DNA from: Anaerorudis cellulosivorans
Lineage (GTDB): Bacteria > Bacteroidota > Bacteroidia > Bacteroidales > Dysgonomonadaceae
Assembly (NCBI RefSeq): GCF_025943985.1
Contig: NZ_JAPCWE010000012.1
Coordinates: 1 to 64,000, forward strand
Reading direction: 5' to 3'
DNA length: 64,000 nt
Shown: positions 1-8,611 of the stretch, piece after piece
How the letters are laid out: each line of letters begins with the position of its first letter
Position numbering within the stretch: position 1 is the first letter of the stretch
Notes under the pieces: generated by a model
Databases searched by the model: none
Told to the model about the DNA's origin: nothing
What the model saw: only the letters and a program-made list of their open reading frames with translations
Made by a program: the position numbers and the translations under genes

Positions 1-79
1 TCCTTCACATAGAATCGAATTAAAAGGAGATAGTTTAAGAAAAAAAAGATAACTTTGCCAAATTGATAGTTCAGCCAGT

Positions 80-121
80 GGGTGGGTATCACCGGAATCA
101 CTGGGTGGATATCACCGGAAT
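80..121. mobile_element. Probable insertion-sequence end (two direct repeats)
   Basis: Two 19-bp direct repeats at 80-98 and 103-121 match at 18 of 19 positions, with a 23-bp period and the core TATCACCGGAAT. Short repeats stacked at an element end are typical of IS21-family termini, which carry several transposase-binding repeats; the family assignment is from memory. The repeats abut a sigma-factor gene that lacks its 5' part, which fits an element end sitting inside that gene. The rest of the element would lie left of the window. Confidence 0.5.
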
Positions 122-544
122 ATCAACCGTGAATTGTTAAAAGATTGTATTCATGATGTGTTTATTAAAATTTACAACAAAAGAGAAGAACTGCATAATG
201 TTTTAAATTTCAAATCTTATCTGTTTGTATCCTTAAAAAACAAACTATATGACGAGCTAAGAAAGAATAGTCATCTTACCGAAAAACAAATTGATGATTA
301 TCAACCGCTTGCTCCGGATAATGTAGAAGCCGAGTATATTTCTTCAGAAAAAAAAGAGTTGGTAAATAATAAAGTCCTGTTTTTATTGGGTAAATTATCT
401 TCTCGTCAGCGAGAAGCTATTACCCTTTACTACCTTGAGGAACGAAAATATGACGATATCTGCAATATTATGGGAATCAATTATCAGTCGCTGAGAAATC
501 TTATCCATAGAGGGCTGGAAAGGTTACGTGCACTTGCCATTTAA
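122..544 (+). pseudogene. 5'-truncated ECF sigma factor
   Basis: The frame encodes an ECF-type RNA polymerase sigma factor without its N-terminus. The first recognisable residues (DCIHDVFIKIY) fall in the middle of region 2. A region-4 helix-turn-helix follows (LSSRQREAITLYYLEERKYDDIC, then SLRNLIHRGLERLR near the C-terminus). About 136 residues remain of a usual 180-190. The frame stays open upstream to position 53, but it runs through the direct repeats and has no ATG; the only start is TTG at 134. The simplest reading is disruption by an insertion element, with the promoter and region 2.1 lost. The damaged FecR gene 85 bp downstream was probably its anti-sigma partner. A hybrid protein read from the element cannot be excluded. 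Confidence 0.7.
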
Positions 545-628
545 AACTGATGAATTGATAAAAGAATAAAAATGAGTACATTCTGTTTTTGTATTTCGTC
601 TTAGAAAAAATGCAAAACAGAGAAATTT

Positions 629-880
629 GTGAAAAAATACGATGTAAACGATTTCTTGGTTAACGAAAGTTTTCTTGATTATGTAATCAATAAATCCGAC
701 ACTGCTGTTGATTATTGGGACAGAACATTAAGGGATGATCCTAAACTTGCCGATATAGCCGAAACAGCCAAAAAGATTATTTTGTTCGAAAACGAAGATA
801 AATCGTGTTTGCAACAGGATGAATCTGAAGATTTGAAAAAGAGGATTTTCTATTCCATTCAGAAAAACAGAACGATTTAA
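629..880 (+). pseudogene. FecR-family anti-sigma factor, N-terminal fragment only
   Basis: This 83-residue frame (GTG start) matches the N-terminal cytoplasmic domain of Bacteroidetes FecR anti-sigma factors: DFLVNESFLDYV, then a YW pair and DDPKLADIAETAKKIL. Family members continue through one membrane helix into a periplasmic domain of over 200 residues that senses a TonB-dependent receptor. Here the frame stops just before the helix, and nothing like the remainder follows. The protein could still bind a sigma factor but could not receive an outer-membrane signal. With the truncated sigma gene upstream it looks like the remains of an ECF/FecR pair. A natural short anti-sigma protein is the alternative. 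Confidence 0.6.
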
Positions 881-996
881 AACTAAATCAGATACCAATT
901 TATTTTTCTAAGTTAAAGGAGAAGATTTCATTTTTTTGTCTTTTATTGAAGTTGGTAGATTGATTCCTGTAGAGATTGAGAAAAAATCCGAAAATG

Positions 997-1027
997 TTTG
1001 GATTCCCTTGAAAAAATTGTACTTTTG
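997..1027 (+). promoter_or_regulatory. Bacteroidetes-type promoter of tRNA-Leu
   Basis: TTTG at 997-1000, a 19-bp spacer, then TACTTTTG at 1020-1027. This is an exact match to the Bacteroidetes vegetative promoter TTTG-N19-TAnnTTTG, ending 33 bp before the mature tRNA. Confidence 0.8.
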
Positions 1028-1060
1028 TATTCCGAAAAATCGTCTTAATGATTAAGGTTT

Positions 1061-1145
1061 GCTCGGATGGTGGAATCGGTAGACACGCAAGACTTAAAAT
1101 CTTGTGACCATTGCGGTTGTGCGGGTTCAAGTCCCGCTCCGAGTA
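1061..1145 (+). tRNA. tRNA-Leu (anticodon UAA)
   Basis: A class II tRNA of 85 nt. The acceptor stem pairs GCTCGGA (1061-1067) with TCCGAGT (1138-1144, one G-U pair). The anticodon stem CAAGA/TCTTG flanks a CTTAAAA loop, giving TAA at 1095-1097. There is a long variable arm and a T loop GTTCAAG. No CCA is encoded. It decodes UUA, an important codon in an AT-rich genome. Confidence 0.95.
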
Positions 1146-1159
1146 CAGGATTAGAAATA

Positions 1160-1203
1160 TAAAAAAAGGATTCACTTCAAAACACGAATGGATCCTTTTT
1201 TTA
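1160..1203 (+). terminator. Rho-independent terminator after tRNA-Leu
   Basis: The inverted repeat AAAAAAAGGAT ... ATCCTTTTTTT ends in a T run 15 nt after the tRNA. Confidence 0.7.
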
Positions 1204-1288
1204 TTGGCACTCAAACAATGGTTCCGGATTCGAATCGGTAGCTGCCTTCAGGTGTATTTTGAATGGCAGTTTTTTTATTATTGTCGAA

Positions 1289-2479
1289 TTACTTTTGTTC
1301 GAGTTTCTTTGAGCGAGTTACAATTTTTAGCCATAAGTATCCCACAATCATGGAAAAACCGGAAGTAATAAGTACAGCAAGCTTGGCTGTATCTTGAATG
1401 TTTTTGTCGGCGAAGGCAAGCGTCGAAACAAATATCGACATGGTAAATCCAATTCCGGCAAGAATGCCAACTCCTATAAATTGAACCCAATCGGAAGAAT
1501 TCAATTTAATGATTTTGCTTTTCGATAAGAAAAATACAGCCAGCATAATACCTGTCGGTTTTCCGAGGAACAAACCCAGAAATATTCCTAACGATAAGGT
1601 TGAAATCAAATGACCCATGGAGGCAGCCGAAATAAGGATACTTGTGTTTGCCAGCGCAAATAAAGGCAGTATGATAAAGTTAACAGGAATATGAATTTTC
1701 TTTCCATAGATATGGATTTTTCTTTCAGGCAAAAGCATGGCAAGGATAACTCCTGCAAATGTGGCATGAATGCCTGAACGATAGAGGCAGAGCCATAAAG
1801 CAATTGCTCCTACTGCGGTTAATATTCTTCCCGTGGATGATTTGAATTTTCGAATAATATAAAAGAGTGCGATTGTACATATTGCTGCTCCCGCCAGCCA
1901 AATCAAACTAATTTGAGATCCATAAAATAGGGCAATAATCAAAATAGCGCAAAGGTCGTCAGTGATGGCAAGGGTGGTAAGGAAAATTTTCAGAGAGTGA
2001 GGAACGGCATTTCCCAATAAACTCAGAATACCCAGCGAAAAAGCAATATCTGTAGCTGTGGGTATTGCCCAACCTTTTTGGAAGGGTGTTCCTGCGTTGA
2101 TTGCAGAATAAATAATGGCGGGGACTATAACGCCACATATGGCAGCCGCTACGGGAAGTATCATTCTTCTACGTATGGAAAATTCTCCGGATATTGTTTC
2201 ATGTTTAATTTCCATTCCTACTTGAAAAAAGAAGATTGCCATAAGTACATCATTGATGATGTGAAGAAAGGTATGGGGTAAATTTAAGGAATCGAGAAGT
2301 GGAATTTCTGCTTCCCAAAAATTATGGTAAATATTTCCGATTGTAGGAATATTGGTGAATATTAACGATAAAATCGTACTAAAGAGTAATAAAATGCCTA
2401 CTGATCGGCTGTCATGAATAAAATTTATTAGCGTGAACTTTCTTCTTTTTTTTGAATTTCGAATTAATTCCGATGGCAT
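1289..2479 (-). CDS. nhaA: Na+/H+ antiporter NhaA
   Basis: Inner-membrane antiporter that exports Na+ in exchange for H+ and sets intracellular Na+ and pH. The 396 residues match the family length of about 390-440 and are almost entirely hydrophobic helices. The diagnostic PTATDIAFS motif (Asp about 144) and the paired aspartates in AITDDLCAI (about 174-175) correspond to the ion-binding aspartates of the E. coli protein. It starts at ATG 2479. It is followed only by the tRNA region and preceded by pepE on the same strand with a 26-bp gap, so the two may be co-transcribed. No NhaR-type regulator is nearby. Confidence 0.93.
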   Translation of the reverse strand: MPSELIRNSKKRRKFTLINFIHDSRSVGILLLFSTILSLIFTNIPTIGNIYHNFWEAEIPLLDSLNLPHTFLHIINDVLMAIFFFQVGMEIKHETISGEFSIRRRMILPVAAAICGVIVPAIIYSAINAGTPFQKGWAIPTATDIAFSLGILSLLGNAVPHSLKIFLTTLAITDDLCAILIIALFYGSQISLIWLAGAAICTIALFYIIRKFKSSTGRILTAVGAIALWLCLYRSGIHATFAGVILAMLLPERKIHIYGKKIHIPVNFIILPLFALANTSILISAASMGHLISTLSLGIFLGLFLGKPTGIMLAVFFLSKSKIIKLNSSDWVQFIGVGILAGIGFTMSIFVSTLAFADKNIQDTAKLAVLITSGFSMIVGYLWLKIVTRSKKLEQK

Positions 2480-2505
2480 GAAAATGTTGTTTATTGGAGA
2501 TTATA

Positions 2506-3228
2506 TTATTGTGATTCGACTTCAGAAAGGAGAAAACCAAAATCGTCCTCTTGAGACAATTCTCTCGGGGTTTCTCCATGCTTGAAAATACGGGCTTTCC
2601 GATTTCCGATGAGTGTGAGGTTGTTTTCGTCACGTTGAAGCATGGTTCCTTCACGCAATCCTACAACAAATACGTTTCTATTTACCTCAATGAATTCGTT
2701 GATACGAACTTCGCGTGTTTCACCACCAAAGTTTGTCGGATGTTCATCGGTGTAATGGGGATTGATCTGAAAAGGAACCAAGTTGAGGGTTTTAAATTTA
2801 GCGGGTTCGACAATCGGCATGTCGTTGGTCGTTTTAAGTGTAGGACATGCGATGTTTGCTCCGGCACTCCACCCGATATAGGGTGTTCCTTCCTTTACTT
2901 TTTTACGGATTGTTCCCATCAGTTTGTTATCCTGCAGCATTTTAACCAGATGCCATGTGTTACCGCCTCCAACTACAATGGCATCGGCATTTTCAATAGC
3001 TTCTTTCGGATTGGCAAATCGATGAATGCCGATGATGTGATGACCTATTTCGTCAAACACGCTGTTCACTTTCTTTTCATATTCATCGAATGAAAATGTT
3101 ACAGCGGCATAGGGGATGAAAATGGCTTTTTGTTTTTTTTCTCTCAAAAAATCTTTTATTTGATTTTTTGCATATGCTAAATAACTTTCCCCGGGATTCG
3201 TGGAATTACTGATAAGCAAAAGTCTCAT
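2506..3228 (-). CDS. pepE: Dipeptidase E (alpha-aspartyl dipeptidase)
   Basis: Peptidase family S51, which hydrolyses dipeptides with N-terminal aspartate in the cytoplasm. The nucleophile elbow GWSAGAN carries Ser about 121; the GGGNTWHL motif at 87-94 and NPHYTD with His about 158 match family active-site segments. Length 240 fits the family (about 230). It starts at ATG 3228 and lies directly upstream of nhaA. A role in salvaging dipeptides suits a peptide-fermenting bacterium; that is inference. Confidence 0.9.
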   Translation of the reverse strand: MRLLLISNSTNPGESYLAYAKNQIKDFLREKKQKAIFIPYAAVTFSFDEYEKKVNSVFDEIGHHIIGIHRFANPKEAIENADAIVVGGGNTWHLVKMLQDNKLMGTIRKKVKEGTPYIGWSAGANIACPTLKTTNDMPIVEPAKFKTLNLVPFQINPHYTDEHPTNFGGETREVRINEFIEVNRNVFVVGLREGTMLQRDENNLTLIGNRKARIFKHGETPRELSQEDDFGFLLSEVESQ

Positions 3229-3339
3229 GAGTAGTTTTTGATTTTACGTACTTGGTGGGCAAATTTAATCAATTTTCTTATAAGGGATTGTATATTTCTT
3301 TTTAATGGGTTATTTTTGCTTTTGTTTTCTATTTTAAAA

Positions 3340-4014
3340 ATGAGTTATACAGTAGAAGAAACGATCCGCAGTATCAGAAAGGATCTTCGTCTTTCCATGA
3401 ACGGTGTCGTGGCGGCAAGCATGCGGGAAAAAGGGATGAGTTACGGTATGAATTTTGGAGTAAAATTGCCGGATATTTGCAGAATTGCGTCTCATTATAT
3501 TCCCGATAAAGAGTTGGCCGAATCGTTGTGGAAACAAGATGTACGCGAGCTCAAAATTATGGCGACGTTGCTTTATCCTCCCGACGAATTTTCCCGAGAA
3601 GATGCTGAACGGTGGGTAAGGGAGATTCCCAATCAGGAAATTCGTGAGCAGGTGTGTATGAATTTATTCCGGAAAACGGTTTTTTCTGACGAGTTGGTCG
3701 ATAGTTGGGTAAATCAAGAGGATGAAGATATGCGGACAACGGCGTATTGGTTGTTTGCCCGACTTGCTATTATACATGCTCCGACATTTGAAAGAGTCGG
3801 TAAGAATACGATTATCGATAGAGCGCTTGCTGACGTTTTTTCCGATTCATTGTTTTTGTTTCAGGCTGCCTTGAACGCCCTGAAATTTGCAGGAAGAAAT
3901 TCACCTCAGTTGGCTACTGCTATTCTAAGTCGATTAATGCCATTGGGAAATAGTACCAAGGGAAAAGAAATTGCCGATATTTTGCGTTTCGAATTTGAGG
4001 ATATTATTCCTTGA
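3340..4014 (+). CDS. DNA alkylation repair protein (AlkD-like)
   Basis: A 224-residue all-helical protein resembling the HEAT-repeat DNA alkylation repair (AlkD/AlkC-like) family, whose proven members are glycosylases that remove N3- and N7-alkylated purines. Recognisable features are the helical repeats, SLWKQDVRELKIMATLLYPP near residue 65, and the periodic Trp/Arg pattern. The reading frame extends upstream to 3238, but those 34 codons are a hydrophobic run over the pepE promoter region; ATG 3340 (MSYTVEET) is the better start. The 3' end overlaps a convergent small gene by 11 bp. It may be a non-enzymatic relative, because catalytic residues cannot be checked by eye. Confidence 0.65.
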   Translation: MSYTVEETIRSIRKDLRLSMNGVVAASMREKGMSYGMNFGVKLPDICRIASHYIPDKELAESLWKQDVRELKIMATLLYPPDEFSREDAERWVREIPNQEIREQVCMNLFRKTVFSDELVDSWVNQEDEDMRTTAYWLFARLAIIHAPTFERVGKNTIIDRALADVFSDSLFLFQAALNALKFAGRNSPQLATAILSRLMPLGNSTKGKEIADILRFEFEDIIP

Positions 4015-4189
4015 AATTCTTGTTGACAAAAAAGGCAATGATGAGCAAATTAATCGTAAGGAATAGCCCAACCCCGCCAATATAAATGCCTTTCCAGTGA
4101 GGAAGCGTAAAATAAAAATAGAGGGAAGCGATAACGATTAATGCTATCAATATCCACAATATTCGTAAGATAATTTTTTTCCCTTTCAT
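4004..4189 (-). CDS. Small two-helix membrane protein, unknown function
   Basis: 61 residues: a short basic N-terminus (MKGKK), two hydrophobic helices at about 7-28 and 36-54, and a charged end. This topology and the 11-bp convergent overlap with the alkylation-repair gene suggest a real gene. I recognise no family and propose no function. It may share a transcript with rlmH, which ends 196 bp upstream on the same strand. Confidence 0.5.
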   Translation of the reverse strand: MKGKKIILRILWILIALIVIASLYFYFTLPHWKGIYIGGVGLFLTINLLIIAFFVNKNFKE

Positions 4190-4385
4190 CCTTATTTTTG
4201 TTTTTTAATGGTGCAAATGTACTAAAATTTTACTATAATTATGCTTTCACCCATTTTTAGTGATATCTTCCATTAGTTCGATTGAGATGGTTTATTCGAT
4301 TTACCAATACCGCGTTTATCGTATCGGAGAACAGCCAAATCATTGCGTTTCGGATGATCGGGAAAGACAAAAAAGGTTTGATTTA

Positions 4386-4859
4386 TTATTCGTGATGGTA
4401 AGGTTCGTTGTTCAGAATTGTCATTGCCCGATAAAGCTGCTCAATAAAAACCAATCGTACCATTTCGTGAGTGAACGTCATTTTCGAAAGGGATACTTTT
4501 TCATTGGCTCTCCCATATACTTCTTCCGAAAATCCATAAGGCCCTCCTACAACAAAGACCAAACGTTTCAGCCCCATGAGTCCTTTCTTTTCGATAAACC
4601 GGGCAAATTCCGGTGAAGAAAACTGTTTCCCTTTTTCATCCAGCAGAACAATATAATCGTTAGGTTGTAAAGTTTTACGAATTTGGTTTCCTTCGAAAAT
4701 TCGCTGATCTTTTTCGGAAAGGTTTTTCGTGTTTTTTATATCGGGAACGATTTCCATTTCAAAAGGGATATAATGCACGATTTTTTTTGCATAGGCATTT
4801 ATCAGGTTACAATAAGCAGCGTCGTTTATTTTTCCTACCGATAGTAAAATGATTTTCAT
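4386..4859 (-). CDS. rlmH: 23S rRNA (pseudouridine-1915-N3) methyltransferase RlmH
   Basis: SPOUT methyltransferase that methylates pseudouridine 1915 in helix 69 of 23S rRNA, using SAM. The start MKIILLSVGK, the knotted SAM site VVGGPYGF, and the C-terminus LNNEPYHHE that reaches the substrate are all typical, as is the length of 157. A longer reading from 4886 adds nine residues unlike the family, so ATG 4859 is preferred. Confidence 0.95.
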   Translation of the reverse strand: MKIILLSVGKINDAAYCNLINAYAKKIVHYIPFEMEIVPDIKNTKNLSEKDQRIFEGNQIRKTLQPNDYIVLLDEKGKQFSSPEFARFIEKKGLMGLKRLVFVVGGPYGFSEEVYGRANEKVSLSKMTFTHEMVRLVFIEQLYRAMTILNNEPYHHE

Positions 4860-5016
4860 CTTTATGAATTTACCCTTGAAACACAAATTTTTCGTCCCGA
4901 TTACAAATGTAATACTTTATTTTTATAATTTTGTCAATTCATTGTTATTGGTATAGTTAACAAAAAGATGTTTTAGGTGTTCATAAAGATGCAATATTTT
5001 CAGAAAACATTTTAAT

Positions 5017-5862
5017 ATGGAAGAAAAGGAATTAATTGATAAGCTGATAGACCTCGCTTTTGCCGAAGACATCGGAGAAGGGGATCATTCTACCTTGTGT
5101 AGCATTCCGGCAGATGCTCGGGGGAAAGCCAAGCTTATTATAAAAGAAGAAGGCATTCTTGCCGGTGTAGAAGTGGCAAGAGAAGTTTTCCATAAATTTG
5201 ATCCTACTTTAAAAATGGAAGTTTTCATTGAAGACGGTGCACATGTAAAGCCTGGCGATATAGCTTTTGTCGTGGAAGGGAAAGTACAGTCGCTTCTGCA
5301 GACCGAACGCCTTATTCTTAACATCATGCAGCGTATGAGCGGAATCGCCACGACAACGCATCGTTATGTTAAGCTTCTTGAAGGAACTCATACGAAGTTG
5401 CTTGATACACGTAAAACTACTCCCGGCATGCGTTTGCTCGAAAAACAAGCTGTAAAAATTGGTGGTGGAGAAAATCATCGGATCGGACTTTTCGACATGA
5501 TCCTTTTGAAAGATAATCATGTCGATTTTGCCGGAGGCATCGAAAATGCTATTCGTGCGGCCAAGGAATACCTGAAGGAAAAAGGGAAAGACCTGAAAAT
5601 CGAAATCGAAGTACGTAATCTCGATGAACTGAAAGAGGTGTTGCGCGTAGGTGGTGTGGATAGGATTATGCTCGATAATTTTTCTGTTGAAGATACGCGT
5701 AAAGCTGTGGAATTGGTTGCCGGTCAAGTTGCGCTAGAGTCATCGGGTGGAATTACCGAAGAGACTATACGTAGTTATGCTGAGTGTGGAGTAGATTATA
5801 TTTCTGTTGGTGCGTTTACTCATTCGGTTAAGAGTCTCGACATGAGTTTAAAAGCCGATTAA
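5017..5862 (+). CDS. nadC: Nicotinate-nucleotide pyrophosphorylase (carboxylating)
   Basis: Quinolinate phosphoribosyltransferase, converting quinolinate and PRPP to nicotinate mononucleotide in de novo NAD synthesis. The 281 residues match the family. Visible motifs are ERLILNIMQRMSGIAT, LDTRKTTPGMR, KIGGGENHR and the LLKDNH active-site strand. It is the first gene of a run that continues 4 bp later with a dCMP deaminase. No nadA or nadB is present in the window, so the rest of the pathway lies elsewhere. Confidence 0.96.
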   Translation: MEEKELIDKLIDLAFAEDIGEGDHSTLCSIPADARGKAKLIIKEEGILAGVEVAREVFHKFDPTLKMEVFIEDGAHVKPGDIAFVVEGKVQSLLQTERLILNIMQRMSGIATTTHRYVKLLEGTHTKLLDTRKTTPGMRLLEKQAVKIGGGENHRIGLFDMILLKDNHVDFAGGIENAIRAAKEYLKEKGKDLKIEIEVRNLDELKEVLRVGGVDRIMLDNFSVEDTRKAVELVAGQVALESSGGITEETIRSYAECGVDYISVGAFTHSVKSLDMSLKAD

Positions 5863-5866
5863 AAGA

Positions 5867-6301
5867 ATGGATAATACAGCAGATAAACAAGAATTGTTAG
5901 ATAAGCGTTATATACGTATGGCATTTATCTGGGCCGAGAATTCCTATTGCAAACGTCGCCGGGTGGGTGCAATCCTGGTAAAGAACAAAATGATCATATC
6001 CGATGGCTATAATGGCACGCCGGCAGGTTTTGAAAATGTGTGTGAAGATGAAAATAACATCACGAAGCCCTATGTTTTGCATGCCGAAGCCAATGCAATC
6101 ACAAAAGTTGCGCGATCCAACAATAGTAGTGAGGGGGCAACTCTTTATGTGACTTCGGCCCCTTGCATTGAATGTGCCAAGCTTATTATTCAAGCCGGAA
6201 TCAAGCGGGTTGTATATGCCGATTCTTATCGCCTTTCTGATGGAATTGATCTGCTCAAAAGAGCAAATATTGAAGTTGTTGCGATAGATTTAGATGAATA
6301 A
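5867..6301 (+). CDS. Deoxycytidylate (dCMP) deaminase, ComEB-like
   Basis: Zinc-dependent deaminase converting dCMP to dUMP for thymidylate synthesis. HAEAN (His 72, catalytic Glu 74) and PCIEC (Cys 100, Cys 103) give the zinc site. The NGTPAGF loop at 49-55 is characteristic of dCMP rather than cytidine deaminases. 144 residues is normal. The gene is four bases after nadC and 30 bases before the S41 protease, so the three are probably one operon. Confidence 0.92.
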   Translation: MDNTADKQELLDKRYIRMAFIWAENSYCKRRRVGAILVKNKMIISDGYNGTPAGFENVCEDENNITKPYVLHAEANAITKVARSNNSSEGATLYVTSAPCIECAKLIIQAGIKRVVYADSYRLSDGIDLLKRANIEVVAIDLDE

Positions 6302-6331
6302 CTTACCTAAAGGTGTAATTTAAAATAGTTG

Positions 6332-7972
6332 ATGATGGATGCTGAAAAAAGCGTGAGAACATGGTTACCGTTATGGGTTGCTTTGGCAATAGTTTTGGGA
6401 ATTTTTATTGGTAACAAATTCTTGGTATTTGAGCGGGGGATAAAAGTCCCTGGTACCGAAAAATTGAACACGGTCCTCAATTACATTGAAGAATCGTATG
6501 TCGATCCGGTTGACATGAGAGAATTGGTTGAAGATGCTTTGCCTCATCTTGTCAGTGGACTCGACCCACATTCGGCTTATATACCTGCTGAAGAAATGAA
6601 ACGGGTTAACGAGGAGTTGGAGTCTCATTTTTCGGGAATAGGTGTCAGTTTTTATGTTCTCAACGATACCATCGTCGTTACCGGCATTATTCCGGGAGGA
6701 CCTTCCGAAGCCGCGGGAATCCAACAGTGGGATCGTATCGTTAAAGTTAACGATACGTTAGTAGCCGGCAAAAAAATAACCAATGAACAAGTAGTAAAAA
6801 AATTACGCGGTGAAAAAGGCTCACAAGTTAAACTCACGATATTCAGACCAACTAAAAATACACTGATTCACATAACTGTAACCCGAGACGATATTCCCAT
6901 TAGTAGTATTCCTGCTTCTTATATGTTGACAGACAATATCGGGTACATTAAAGTGGGTACTTTTGCTTTTACTACTTTCAGTGAATTTATTTCGGCTATT
7001 TCAAAATTGAAAAGTCAGGGGTGCAATTCTCTCGTTATAGACCTTCGCGGCAATGCTGGTGGTTCGCTTGAAACTGTTGTTGCAATAGCAAACGAATTTT
7101 TAGATAAGGGTAAGTTGATCGTTTATGCCGAAGGGCGCAGATTCCCGCGTATCGATCATTATGCCGATGGGTCAGGAACTTGTAAAAACGATCAGATTGT
7201 TGTGTTGATTGACGAATTGAGCGCTTCGGCCAGCGAAATTTTGGCAGGGGCAATCCAGGATCATGACCGTGGACTGATCATCGGTCGGAAGTCTTTTGGA
7301 AAAGGTTTAGTCCAAAGCCAACGCCAATTCAAAGACGGATCTGCCATTCGCTTGACAGTTGCCCGTTATTATACGCCATCGGGACGATCCATTCAACGTA
7401 AATACGAAAAAGGGCATTACGATGAATACGAAATGGATGCTATCAATCGTTATATTCAAGGGGATTATGTAAATGTGGATACGGCTTCGAATGTCAATTT
7501 AAAACCGTATAAGACGGATGCCGGACGAATCGTTTACGGAGGCGACGGAATTATGCCCGATATTTTTATTCCTCGCGATACTTCCGGAATTAATCCCTAT
7601 TTTAATGCCTTGGCGGCTCGAGATCTTATTCAGGAATATGCTATGGTTTATAGCGATAGAAACAGGGATAAATTGGTCAAATTCAATTCGTGGGAAGACC
7701 TTCATCGTTATTTGCGTATGCAGCCGCTGTTGACGAATCTGGTAAGTTATGCCGATTCAAAAGGAGTGCGACAGCGTCCCTATTATATCGAAGAATCTCG
7801 GAAACTGTTGGAATCACAATTAGAAGCTTATATTATTCGAAATTTTTGGGGAGAAGAGGGCTTTTATGCTGTTCTTTTGGAAAACGATAATGTGGTTGAT
7901 AAAGCCATCGAGATGATTGTCACGGGAAAAACTGTACCCGAAGCAATTGTTCGAGAACTTTATAAAGAGTGA
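6332..7972 (+). CDS. C-terminal processing protease, S41 family
   Basis: Periplasmic serine protease of the CtpA/Prc type that cleaves proteins near their C-termini. Layout: an uncleaved N-terminal membrane anchor at about 11-30, a helical region with SGLDPHSAY, a PDZ domain at about 100-185, then the S41 catalytic domain. The Ser is in ELSASASEILAGA (about 301) and the Lys in GKSFGKGLVQ-like context (about 324), forming the Ser/Lys dyad. The C-terminal 150 residues are the usual helical extension in Bacteroidetes. The first ATG is 6332 (6335 also possible; the frame also has TTG at 6329). It sits in the nadC operon upstream of the folate cyclo-ligase. Confidence 0.93.
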   Translation: MMDAEKSVRTWLPLWVALAIVLGIFIGNKFLVFERGIKVPGTEKLNTVLNYIEESYVDPVDMRELVEDALPHLVSGLDPHSAYIPAEEMKRVNEELESHFSGIGVSFYVLNDTIVVTGIIPGGPSEAAGIQQWDRIVKVNDTLVAGKKITNEQVVKKLRGEKGSQVKLTIFRPTKNTLIHITVTRDDIPISSIPASYMLTDNIGYIKVGTFAFTTFSEFISAISKLKSQGCNSLVIDLRGNAGGSLETVVAIANEFLDKGKLIVYAEGRRFPRIDHYADGSGTCKNDQIVVLIDELSASASEILAGAIQDHDRGLIIGRKSFGKGLVQSQRQFKDGSAIRLTVARYYTPSGRSIQRKYEKGHYDEYEMDAINRYIQGDYVNVDTASNVNLKPYKTDAGRIVYGGDGIMPDIFIPRDTSGINPYFNALAARDLIQEYAMVYSDRNRDKLVKFNSWEDLHRYLRMQPLLTNLVSYADSKGVRQRPYYIEESRKLLESQLEAYIIRNFWGEEGFYAVLLENDNVVDKAIEMIVTGKTVPEAIVRELYKE

Positions 7973-8026
7973 TTTCCTTTTCAATTCGAATTATTTTTGT
8001 TCATTTTTTTGATGTCGTGTAGAAAA

Positions 8027-8584
8027 ATGGAACAGGTCTCTTCTAAGCAGGCATTGCGAAATCAAATAGCAGCTGAAAAAAGCACGTTCTCACAAGCCGA
8101 ATTACAGTTTTTTTCGTCAGAAGTTATTTCAACTCTGGAATTAACGTCGTTGTTTCAGAATGCTACTCGTATTTTGATCTATTATAGTATTCCGGGTGAA
8201 GTGGAAACGCATGATTTCATTGATAAATATCGTGAGAATAAATGTTTTATTCTTCCTGTTGTAAAGGGAAATGAATTGGTGTTGAAAGAATTTTCAACAA
8301 CGGAAGAGATGATAACGTCTTCTTTTGGAATTTTGGAACCAACGGGGGATGAATTTATCGATTTTGATCGGATTGATCTCGCTCTTGTGCCGGGGGTTGC
8401 ATTTGACAGAGAACTTCATCGGCTGGGTAGAGGTAAGGGATTTTACGACCGCTTGTTACCTCTCATCAAAGCTCCGAAAATAGGGGTTTGTTTCGATTTT
8501 CAATTGTTCGATCATATTCCTTACGATGAGCATGATGTTAAAATGAATATGATCGTTTCGCAAAATGAGATTGTGATTGAGTAA
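8027..8584 (+). CDS. 5-formyltetrahydrofolate cyclo-ligase
   Basis: Converts 5-formyl-THF to 5,10-methenyl-THF with ATP, returning the storage form to one-carbon metabolism. N-terminal SSKQALRNQI, the central IYYSIPGEVET and the ATP-site loop GRGKGFYDRLLP (the usual G-G-G-YYDR segment) identify it. Length 185 from ATG 8027; ATG 8012 would add five residues and TTG 7997 ten. It ends the nadC gene run; the convergent ABC exporter begins its stop codon 28 bp downstream. Confidence 0.92.
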   Translation: MEQVSSKQALRNQIAAEKSTFSQAELQFFSSEVISTLELTSLFQNATRILIYYSIPGEVETHDFIDKYRENKCFILPVVKGNELVLKEFSTTEEMITSSFGILEPTGDEFIDFDRIDLALVPGVAFDRELHRLGRGKGFYDRLLPLIKAPKIGVCFDFQLFDHIPYDEHDVKMNMIVSQNEIVIE

Positions 8585-8611
8585 CAACTCCCCCGACTTT
8601 TATAGCTGTTT

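Noticed and set aside
900-1368. Short frames on both strands crossing the tRNA-Leu
   Set aside because: They run through the tRNA and its terminator, so they cannot be genes of normal kind.
2551-3093. 180-residue open frame opposite pepE
   Set aside because: It lies wholly inside pepE on the other strand, has no recognisable motif and has a composition of reversed codons.
3238-3339. N-terminal extension of the alkylation repair gene
   Set aside because: Hydrophobic low-complexity codons over the upstream region; the family begins at the downstream Met.
5209-5727. 172-residue open frame opposite nadC
   Set aside because: Antisense shadow of nadC without any recognisable motif.
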